From: Bacteroidia bacterium
Lineage (GTDB): Bacteria > Bacteroidota > Bacteroidia > J057
Assembly: GCA_022760475.1 (NCBI GenBank)
Contig: JALEFZ010000055.1
Coordinates: 248,001-312,000, forward strand
Direction of reading: 5' to 3'
Length of the DNA: 64,000 nt
This document shows positions 26,401 through 34,900 of this stretch, piece by piece. The notes beneath the pieces were generated by a model. It had not been told where the DNA came from, did no database searches, and saw nothing but the letters and a program-made list of their open reading frames with translations. The position numbers and the translations under genes were made by a program. Position 1 is the first letter of the stretch. Each line of letters begins with the position of its first letter.

Positions 26401-27207
26401 ATGAAACAAAAGACTTTTGCAGATTGGGATGAAATGCTTTTTGAAGGCAAGGAAAAAGGCTATGGCGCCTACGAATTAAGGAGTAAGTACCAAAAAAGGC
26501 TTTCAATCGCCCTGGGAATTGCCATTCTCTTTTTTCTATCATCTACACTTGGACCCTATCTGTGGATGAAGGCCTATGGGATGGATAGTGTGTCCAGGCC
26601 GACAAGGCCAAGAGCTGTACCTGTCAACCTGCCTCCCCCCGTTGAAAAGCCAAAAGAAGAGGTTGAGTTGCCCCCTCCGGCCAAACCAAAGGTGAAAAAA
26701 CTGAAAACCTTGAGTTTCAACATTCCCAAGCCTGATCCTGAGGCAGATGATAGCACGAGCATCCGCTCGATTGACAGCCTTTCGCTAGCCAAGAATCTGG
26801 GCGTCCATGAGGTAGAGGGAGAGGATGAGTATGCGCTATTTACTGACTCCATGGATATTGATGGAGAGGATTACAATTATGTCGCTCCTCCGAGTATCCC
26901 CGATCCTGATGTGTTTTTGATGCCTGATCAGCAGCCTGTTCCTCTGAATATCAATGATATCAAATCATTGATAGGCTATCCTGCCATGGCGAGAGAAGCA
27001 GGTATCCAAGGAAATGTAGTTTTGAGGGTATTGGTGGACAAAAAAGGGAAGTACCAAAAGCATCTTGTAATCCAAAATGGACATCCATTGCTTACCCGAG
27101 CAGTAGAGGATAAGATCAATCTTTTGACCTTTACCCCAGCAATCCAGGGTAAAAAGCCCATATATTTTTGGGTGAATATCCCGTTCAACTTTGTGTTACA
27201 GGACTAA
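26401..27207 (+). CDS. TonB-family energy-transducer-like protein 3 of 3
   Basis: This is the most typical TonB of the three (268 residues). The Bacteroidota motif KGYGAYELRSKY (about 20-31) precedes the membrane helix (about 35-53), which ends in GPYLW. A Pro-rich spacer (PVNLPPPVEKPKEE...) spans the periplasm and the C-terminal domain has YPAMAREAGIQG, LVDKKGKYQKH, TPAIQGKKPIYFWVNIPF. The expected role is transferring energy to TonB-dependent receptors; motor partners are not in view. It follows copies 1 and 2 on the same strand after the 30-bp palindrome. Confidence 0.87.
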   Translation: MKQKTFADWDEMLFEGKEKGYGAYELRSKYQKRLSIALGIAILFFLSSTLGPYLWMKAYGMDSVSRPTRPRAVPVNLPPPVEKPKEEVELPPPAKPKVKKLKTLSFNIPKPDPEADDSTSIRSIDSLSLAKNLGVHEVEGEDEYALFTDSMDIDGEDYNYVAPPSIPDPDVFLMPDQQPVPLNINDIKSLIGYPAMAREAGIQGNVVLRVLVDKKGKYQKHLVIQNGHPLLTRAVEDKINLLTFTPAIQGKKPIYFWVNIPFNFVLQD

Positions 27208-27215
27208 AAGAATAT

Positions 27216-27251
27216 AGCCGTTGCAGAATCTGCTATCTCTCTGCAACGGCT
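27216..27251. terminator. Hairpin between converging genes, possible bidirectional terminator
   Basis: A perfect 12-bp stem (AGCCGTTGCAGA, closing arm at 27240-27251) with a 12-base loop lies between the ends of the third TonB gene and uvrB. T runs are weak on both sides, so termination efficiency is uncertain. Confidence 0.55.
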
Positions 27252-27258
27252 GCTTCCA

Positions 27259-29283
27259 TCAAACACGTTTCATTTTTAGTTGTGCCTGATAGGCATACAT
27301 TTCGTCCCTTAAGCGGGCAGCCTCGATGAAGTCTAATTCCTTGGCTGCCTTTTCCATTTCCTTGCGGATATTGGCAATCTTCTTCTTGATTTCATCTTCG
27401 TTCATGTACTCAGCGGCTTGCTCTGCTGCAATGCTCACCTTCTCCTCGAATTCTTCGAAAGTCTTGGCTCTGCTGCCCAGTGCCTGTTCGAATACATCCT
27501 TATTTTCCCGCTTGATGGTCCTTGGGACTATGCCATGTTCCTCATTGTAGGCCATTTGTTTTTTCCTGCGGTATTCGGTTTCCTCTAGCAATTGCTTAAT
27601 GGAATTTGTGATTCTATCGGCATACAGCACTACTCGTCCCTTTTCATGACGGGCCGCACGACCTGCGGTCTGGATCAAGGATTGACTGGATCGGAGAAAA
27701 CCTTCCTTGTCTGCATCCAGTATGCCCACAAGGGATACTTCTGGCAGGTCCAGACCTTCTCTCAGCAGGTTTACCCCAACCAATACATCGAATTTGCCTT
27801 GTCTCAAGTCTCTGAGAATGTCCACCCTGTCCAGGGCATCAATGTCTGAGTGAATGTATCGCGCTTTGATGTCCAACTCCCCCAGGTAACGGGTCAATTC
27901 CTCAGACATACGCTTGGTAAGGGTAGTAACCAGGACCCTGTTCCCCTTTTTGACCTCATTGTCAATTTCGTCCAGCAGGTCATCGACCTGGTTTTCCAAG
28001 GGACGCACGTCCACCGGAGGGTCTAGAAGACCGGTTGGCCTTACGATCTGCTCCACGATAACCCCTTCGCTGATTTCAAGTTCATATTCGGATGGAGTCG
28101 CAGAAAGGTAAATCGTCTGATTGATCAGTGAATTGAATTCTTCGAACTTCTGAGGACGGTTGTCCAGGGCAGAAGGTAGGCGGAAGCCATGCTCTACCAG
28201 GGTGAATTTTCTGCTTCGGTCGCCATGGTACATCCCCCTGACCTGCGGAACCGTTACGTGGCTCTCGTCAATGACCAGAAGGAAATCATCAGGAAAATAA
28301 TCCAGCAGGCAATATGGCCTTGATCCTGGCTGCCTCCTGGACAGGTAGCGAGAATAGTTCTCTATTCCAGAGCAATAACCCAACTCCCGCATCATTTCCA
28401 GGTCATATTCAGTCCGTTCTTTCAGGCGATTGGCTTCCAGATACATGCCCTGAGCTTCGAAATATTCTACCTGCTTGACCAGGTCAGCCTGAATTTCCTC
28501 TATGGCAATATTCAATGATTCTCGCCTTGTAACAAAGAGGTTGGCAGGATACATGGTGTAGTCTCTTAGTTCCTCTACCTTCCTTCCCGTTTCTACCTCA
28601 AAGCGTTGAATTCTTTCTATTTCGTCTCCAAAAAACATGAAGCGAATACCATAGTCATCGTAGGCAGGGTACACGTCAATGGTATCGCCTTTTACCCTGA
28701 ATTTCCCAGGTTCCAAAGCCGTCTGGGTTCTTGAGTAAAATAGCCTGACCAATTTATCCAGGAATACATTCTGGGAAATCACCTGCCCAACATTTGCATA
28801 ATAAACATTGGCCTCAAAATCCTCAGGCTTACCAATACCATAGATACAAGATACTGACGCTACAACTATAACATCTCTCCTCCCTGAAATTAAGCCGGTA
28901 GTAGCCCTCAACCTCAATTTTTCAATGTCCTGGTTAATGGAAAGGTCTTTTTCGATATAGGTATTGGAAGCTGGAATAAAGGCTTCCGGCTGATAATAGT
29001 CGTAGTATGAAATGAAATATTCCACCAGATTATCCGGGAAGAATTCTTTAAACTCCCCGTAGAGCTGTGCTGCCAGGGTTTTGTTATGGCTAATGATCAA
29101 TGTTGGTCGATTCAATTCAGCAATCACATTGGCAACTGTGAAAGTTTTACCTGAACCTGTAACACCTAGCAGCACCTGATGTCTCTCTTCGTTTTCAATG
29201 CCTTCAACCAATTGTCGAATGGCTTCAGGCTGGTCTCCAGAGGGTTTGAAAGGGGCTTGGAGGTGGAATTTATGTTCGTTCAT
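27259..29283 (-). CDS. uvrB: Excinuclease ABC subunit B
   Basis: UvrB verifies and nicks around bulky DNA lesions with UvrA and UvrC in nucleotide excision repair. At 674 residues it is full length. Motifs: Walker A GVTGSGKT (40-47), the damage-sensing hairpin YYDYYQPEAFIP, DESH of the Walker B region, helicase motifs YIHSD and GVNLLREGLDLPEVSLV, and QTAGRAAR. The C-terminal UvrC-binding UVR motif (KELDFIEAARLRDEM) is present. No SOS-type operator was identified. Confidence 0.98.
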   Translation of the reverse strand: MNEHKFHLQAPFKPSGDQPEAIRQLVEGIENEERHQVLLGVTGSGKTFTVANVIAELNRPTLIISHNKTLAAQLYGEFKEFFPDNLVEYFISYYDYYQPEAFIPASNTYIEKDLSINQDIEKLRLRATTGLISGRRDVIVVASVSCIYGIGKPEDFEANVYYANVGQVISQNVFLDKLVRLFYSRTQTALEPGKFRVKGDTIDVYPAYDDYGIRFMFFGDEIERIQRFEVETGRKVEELRDYTMYPANLFVTRRESLNIAIEEIQADLVKQVEYFEAQGMYLEANRLKERTEYDLEMMRELGYCSGIENYSRYLSRRQPGSRPYCLLDYFPDDFLLVIDESHVTVPQVRGMYHGDRSRKFTLVEHGFRLPSALDNRPQKFEEFNSLINQTIYLSATPSEYELEISEGVIVEQIVRPTGLLDPPVDVRPLENQVDDLLDEIDNEVKKGNRVLVTTLTKRMSEELTRYLGELDIKARYIHSDIDALDRVDILRDLRQGKFDVLVGVNLLREGLDLPEVSLVGILDADKEGFLRSSQSLIQTAGRAARHEKGRVVLYADRITNSIKQLLEETEYRRKKQMAYNEEHGIVPRTIKRENKDVFEQALGSRAKTFEEFEEKVSIAAEQAAEYMNEDEIKKKIANIRKEMEKAAKELDFIEAARLRDEMYAYQAQLKMKRV

Positions 29284-29347
29284 AATCTTTTGGCAATGAC
29301 CTATTATTTACGAAAATTTTTAGTATAAGATTAGGTCAAAAAGAAAT

Positions 29348-29380
29348 TTTGATGAAAAAGATAGCGCAACCTTAATTTTT
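29348..29380 (+). promoter_or_regulatory. Possible promoter of the glycosyltransferase gene
   Basis: TTTG at 29348-29351, a 21-base spacer, and TAATTTTT at 29373-29380 (one mismatch to TAnnTTTG), giving a leader of about 40 bases to the ATG at 29427. Confidence 0.4.
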
Positions 29381-29426
29381 TCGGTCTTTTATTCAAACTC
29401 TCCCAAAAAGGGCTAATATTTGAAGC

Positions 29427-30590
29427 ATGAAGCCAACAGACACAGGTGAAGGCCTTTCTATCGCCTTCGATGCTAAAAGGGTGTTTTACAATTTTACAGG
29501 TCTGGGAAATTTCAGCAGGACCCTGCTTCAACATCTTCATCAATATTTTCCTGAAGCCAATTTCCACCTGTTCACACCAGAAGCGAAAAAAAATGCCCGA
29601 AGCATCCCTTTTTTGGCAGAGCCTGGATTTCAGATCCATGAAGCAAATTTTAGTCCCAGGAGTGTTTGGAGGAGTTTGGGTATCGGTCGAGAATTACATA
29701 AAAAAGGTATTCCCATCTATCATGGCCTTAGCCAAGAGCTCCCTTACCGTTATTCGTCTTCGAGCTACAAACAAATTGTCAGCGTTCATGACCTTATTTT
29801 TTACCATCACCCCAACCAATACAAGTTCATTGACCGTCACATCTATAGGAGGAAACTTCAATATGCTTGTAAAGTGGCTGACCAGGTGATAGCCATCAGC
29901 GAAGCAACTCGAAAGGACTTGCTGGATATTTATGAGCTTGATCCAAAAAAAGTCAAGGTGATACCCCAAACCTGCGCGGATATTTTCTGGAAGCGAAAAA
30001 GCCAGAAGAAAAATCTCGCAATTTTGACCAAGTACAAGCTGCCACCAGATTTTATTCTATCTGTAGGCAGCATCATTAAACGAAAGAACCTAATCCAGGT
30101 CATAGAAGGGATGGCACTTTTGCCAGATTCTGTAAGGCCTCTGTTGCTAGTAGTAGGAAAGGGAAGCATGGGAGACCAGTATTACAGGAGCTTCAGAGAG
30201 AGGGCTAGAGAATTGAAAATGGAAAAATTCATTAGAGAGCTTCCTGAAATTCATTTTGAAGATTTGCCTGCACTTTATCAAATGGCCAGGTTTTCAGTTT
30301 ATGCTTCGAATTATGAAGGTTTTGGTTTGCCGATATTAGAGTCGATAGTCTCAGGGACCCCAGTCTTGACTGCAAGGAAAAGTTCATTGCCGGAGGTAGC
30401 AGGTCGAGCTGGGCATTACCTCAAGGAGGATCATCCTGTGGTCATGGCCGAAGGGCTGGAAAAGATGCTGACGGACAACTCCTACCTGGATGAATTGCGC
30501 GGAGAAGGAATTCTTCAGGCAAGGAAATTTGAAAGTGCAAAGATTGCCGCTCAATGGGTCGACTTATATAGAAAGACGCTCGATAGCTGA
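29427..30590 (+). CDS. Glycosyltransferase (GT4-like, GT-B fold)
   Basis: A 387-residue GT-B enzyme. The N-terminal half has SVHDLIFYHHP and the linker VIAISEATRKDL. The C-terminal half has LSVGSIIKRKNL and the nucleotide-sugar-binding stretch ASNYEGFGLPILESIVSGTPVLTARKSSLPEVAG with the E(x7)E pattern of GT4. It probably adds a sugar to a surface polysaccharide or glycolipid; donor and acceptor cannot be read from sequence. It stands alone, without other polysaccharide genes, and ends 8 bases from the converging polyprenyl synthase gene. Confidence 0.9.
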   Translation: MKPTDTGEGLSIAFDAKRVFYNFTGLGNFSRTLLQHLHQYFPEANFHLFTPEAKKNARSIPFLAEPGFQIHEANFSPRSVWRSLGIGRELHKKGIPIYHGLSQELPYRYSSSSYKQIVSVHDLIFYHHPNQYKFIDRHIYRRKLQYACKVADQVIAISEATRKDLLDIYELDPKKVKVIPQTCADIFWKRKSQKKNLAILTKYKLPPDFILSVGSIIKRKNLIQVIEGMALLPDSVRPLLLVVGKGSMGDQYYRSFRERARELKMEKFIRELPEIHFEDLPALYQMARFSVYASNYEGFGLPILESIVSGTPVLTARKSSLPEVAGRAGHYLKEDHPVVMAEGLEKMLTDNSYLDELRGEGILQARKFESAKIAAQWVDLYRKTLDS

Positions 30591-30598
30591 GGGTAAAC

Positions 30599-31573
30599 CT
30601 ATTTTTTCCGGTTTATAGCAAAATGCATCAATTCGGAAAGGGACTTCCTGGACGGTGAATCAGGGAAGCCGTTAAGGATTTCGTCAGCTTCATCCACATA
30701 CTGGTTCATTATTCTGGTGGAGTAATCTATTCCGCCATTTTCATAAACATAGTCAATGAGGTACTGTACTTTTTTGGGATCTGTGTTGTGCCTCCTGACA
30801 ATATTTATAAGTTTTCTCCTTTCTCCCCAACTGGCCTGGTTCAGGACATTGATCAGGGGAAGGGTCAATTTTCGTTCTTTGATATCTATGGCCCGGGGCT
30901 TTCCGACGTCATCTGTTCCATAATCGAACAGGTCATCTTTTATTTGGAAAGCGATTCCGACTTTTTCTCCGAACAACCTCATGGTTTCTATGATCTCAGG
31001 ATCATCTGTTGCGGATGCGGCGCCCATCTCGCAGCAAGAAGCAAATAAGGAGGCTGTTTTGGCAGTAATGATGTCCAGGTACAAGGCCTCATCAATGTTC
31101 AACTTTCTGGCTTTCTCCATTTGGAGCAACTCTCCCTCTGAAATGAGTTTTACGGCCTTGGAACCAATTTTTAACATAAGAAAATCATCATGTTCAAGTG
31201 CCATCAAGAGGCCCCTTGAAAGAAGGAAATCACCTACCAAGACTGCGATCTTATTTTTCCAAAGGGCATTAATAGAGAAAAAGCCCCTCCGCTGGTCAGA
31301 GTCGTCCACCACATCATCATGGATAAGAGAAGCTGTGTGAAGCAGTTCCATCAAGGCAGCACCCCTGTAAGTGGATGGAGTAATGCCACCCAACAGATCA
31401 GCTGAAAACAAGACCAGCATGGGCCGCATTTGCTTTCCTTTTCGCTTAAGCAGGTACCTGGTGATTTTGTCCAGGAGTGCAACATCACTGCGCATGGCAG
31501 AGCGAAAATATTTTTCAAAGTATATCAATTCCTCAGCGATGGGGGCCTGAATTTCTTGAAGTGAGGTACTCAT
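30599..31573 (-). CDS. Trans-isoprenyl (polyprenyl) diphosphate synthase
   Basis: This enzyme condenses isopentenyl diphosphate onto allylic diphosphates; in Bacteroidota this family usually makes the menaquinone side chain. The 324 residues contain the first Asp-rich motif (IHDDVVDDSDQRRG, DDxxD), KGKQMRPML near the N-terminus, GDFLLSRG, and the second Asp-rich motif FQIKDDLFDY. Product length cannot be set confidently by eye, though small residues before the first motif suggest a long-chain product. Confidence 0.93.
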   Translation of the reverse strand: MSTSLQEIQAPIAEELIYFEKYFRSAMRSDVALLDKITRYLLKRKGKQMRPMLVLFSADLLGGITPSTYRGAALMELLHTASLIHDDVVDDSDQRRGFFSINALWKNKIAVLVGDFLLSRGLLMALEHDDFLMLKIGSKAVKLISEGELLQMEKARKLNIDEALYLDIITAKTASLFASCCEMGAASATDDPEIIETMRLFGEKVGIAFQIKDDLFDYGTDDVGKPRAIDIKERKLTLPLINVLNQASWGERRKLINIVRRHNTDPKKVQYLIDYVYENGGIDYSTRIMNQYVDEADEILNGFPDSPSRKSLSELMHFAINRKK

Positions 31574-31926
31574 AAGATGGTGGATGAAAGAATGATTCTG
31601 TTCAGTTCACTTGCTTTTACGGAACTTCCACAGAAAAATCCCTGATTTTCGCTGGTAATTTTATTCAAATTGGATAAAAAATCACCTTAAAATTCCCAAC
31701 TGTTAATCAGAATACATATTAAATACGTGGATAATTTCTTAATTTCACTTTACAAGCAACTACATATTTCTTTATAGGGTTTAAAAAAACTAGCAGTTGT
31801 CCAAAAGGAGTCGTCTGAAAGTAAACAAAATTGCTTTCCCTAGGTCATAAATTAAACCCACTTATTGAGGTGCCTATGCTTTAATGTTTACCCTTACTTT
31901 ACTACAAACCCGAAATATTGCCAACG
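31574..31926. other. 353-bp intergenic region between divergent genes
   Basis: This AT-rich region separates the polyprenyl synthase (minus) from the giant surface protein (plus). It must hold both promoters. No convincing TTG...TAnnTTTG pair, hairpin or small gene was seen. Confidence 0.6.
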
Positions 31927-34900
31927 ATGAAGCGACTGATAACGCTAATATTCCTGTTAGTTTTTTCTATTTCATGGGGATCAAAGGCATTTGCAACACA
32001 TATTGTTGGAGCTGAGCTTTTCTATGAATGTGTAGATGAACCTAGTAATAAATACTTGGTCACCCTGAAATTATATAGAGACTGTCTAAATGGGCAGGCT
32101 CCTTTTGATGCATTGATTACCCTCTTCGTATTTCAAGCAAATACCGGGAATGCTGTTCAATGGGTACCTATTACTGCACCAAGTCGAACTCCACAAATTG
32201 ACCCAAATTCCTACGGACCTTGCGTCGCGACGGTACCCAGTATTTGTGTACAGGAAGGAATTTATCAAGATACACTTATCCTCCCTCCTGTTCCTGGAGG
32301 ATATGACATTGGCTGGGCACGTTGTTGTAGAAACGTCGCCATTGACAACCTCGTAAATCCGCTGGGTGAAGGGATTACATTTTTAGCCCATGTTCCCAGC
32401 AAAGATGAAGTTGGTGGCTGTAACTCGATGCCGACCTTTGATCAGGTCCCTCCGATTTTCCTTTGTGCCAATGAGACTTTTACATTTGACCACAGTGCAA
32501 CAGATTTGGATGGTGATTCCCTGGTTTATGCATTGACCAATCCATATACCGGCTTGAACACCATCTTTCAAGGTGCAGGAAATCCTCAGCAGGGTGGAAA
32601 TGATCCCACCGTAGATCGTTTCAACAATCCCATGGGACCTCCGCCGTATAGGAATGTGGTTTTTGCGAATGGTTTCAGCTTTTTAGATCCCTTTGGATCA
32701 GGTAACTTTTCTCTTGACTCACTCACCGGCTTTATCAATGTAACCCCGAATCAGCCGGGGATCTATGTTTTTTCGGTATCGGTATTTGAGTATCGGAATG
32801 GGGTTTTGTTGAGTGAAAACAGGCGCGATTTTCAGATTCACGTGATACCCTGTTTGACTCCTGAAAAACCTCCGATCATTCAGCATACCTTTGCGCCCAA
32901 CCAAAATACCAATGGCGATACCATCATTGTAAATGGAGGGGAAGCATTCTGCTATGATGTAGTCCTGTTTGACTCGATTCCTTCAGATTCGGTCCGAACC
33001 TTTACGGTAAGTTCCCAATTTGGAAATGGTTCATTCTTTCCTCCAGCTGCAACATGGAATTTCCAATATGACAGCGCCAGTGGGATCAGTGGACAGGTTT
33101 GTTGGGATCCAGCCTGTCAATACAGTGGTCAGACGATTTCGTTGATTGTGGGGGGACGAGATCCCGCTGACTGTATCACAATCGCTGATGTCTTTGATAC
33201 AGTCTGGGTACGAATCCTTCCTGATATAAACCAACCCCCAGCCATTGCTGCATCTCGGGCAGGCCAGAATATTCAAAACGATACCATAGTCGTCAATGCC
33301 AATGACAATTTGTGTTATGATTTAGTAGTCAATGACCCTGACATACAGGATAACCTTTCATTGGTGGGGATAAGTCCCATTTTCTCTTCAGCAAATCCCC
33401 CCTTGATTACCCAATCTGGAACCAACCCCATCAATGCACAGCTATGCTGGACGCCTGGTTGTGATCTGGAAGGTCAAGTGGTGGAACTAAGAGTCAGGGC
33501 GGAAGATATAGCGGAATGTAAAGATTCAGATTTAGCCTTTAGTTCGACCTTTATTAGAATTGAAGTGCCACCGAATAACCCTCCTGCCTTGAATACGAAT
33601 CTGGTAGGGACCGTCTTTAGCAATGACACCATTTTTGTAAATGCCGAAGATAATTTCTGCTTTAACTTCACATCCATTGATCCCAATACCGGAGACACAC
33701 TGAGTTTTGTTCCGGTAAGTCCAATATTCAATTCACCAGGAGGCCCTACTACCAACACCACAGGAATCAATCCCCTAAATGGGCAGGTATGTTGGACACC
33801 GGGTTGTAACTTTGAAAATCAGGTGATCCCATTGATTTTTGGTGCAGAAGACCAGGGGCAGTGCTCTAATCAACTGGATGTGTTTGATACAGTCTATGTT
33901 TCTGTTCAGGTGCCACCCAATAATGCGCCCAGCATTGCTTCCAACTTGACGAATTTGGTCACAAATGGAGATACCATCATCATAGATGCCAATCAGAACT
34001 TTTGTTACAACTATGTGGCAGATGATCCCAATTTGCAGGACATATTGAGTGTGTCTACCATTAGTGCAATTTTTAACCAGCCTAATGGACCTACTTTCAA
34101 TACATCTGGAACCAATCCTGTTGCAGGCCAGATTTGTTGGACTCCATCTTGTGATTTCACAGGTCAGGTAATCCCCTTGGTACTAAGGGTAGATGATGAT
34201 GCAGCCTGTTCAGCACAGGCATCTGATTTTGATACCGTATTTGTTCGAGTAGATGTTCCGCCAAATGCTCCCCCAGTTGCAGCGCATTTCCTTCCTCCAT
34301 CGCAGAGCAATGGAGATACCATCATTGTGGATGCACAGGAGCCATTCTGCTATGACGTCAATTTCCAGGATCCCAATGTCGGGGATTCGCTTACCGCGTT
34401 TACAGTTAGTCCCATATTTACGGGACCCAATGCACCTGTATTTACTCCTTCAGGAATCAACCCTGTCGTAGGACAAATATGCTGGACACCTAGTTGTGAT
34501 GATGAAGGGCAATTGTTTCAGTTAATTGTAGGAGTTGAGGATAATGGACAATGTAACAACACCTTTGAGGCCTTTGATACCACATATGTCAGGATTCGCC
34601 AGCCGATTACCCTGCCGCCTGTTGTGGGACACAATATCTCTGAAAACAGAGAGGTCAGAAACGATACCATATTCATCGAAGTTGGAGACTCCGCTTGTTA
34701 TGATTTCTTTGTTGCGGACAGGACTTCAGCCAGGGGAGTGAATTACGACTTTACTTTTGAAGACCAGTTTGGAAATAACTTACCCATTACTGCCTTTAAT
34801 GTTGAGCAGCGAAACGATTCCATTCTAGGGCGTATTTGCTTCTTCGCGAACTGTACCCGTGGGGGTACTACTTTCAGGAGCATCATTACTGGTGTGGATG

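Noticed and set aside
31918-31926. TTG as start of the giant surface protein
   Set aside because: The ATG at 31927 gives a textbook signal peptide; the TTG adds only three residues ahead of it.
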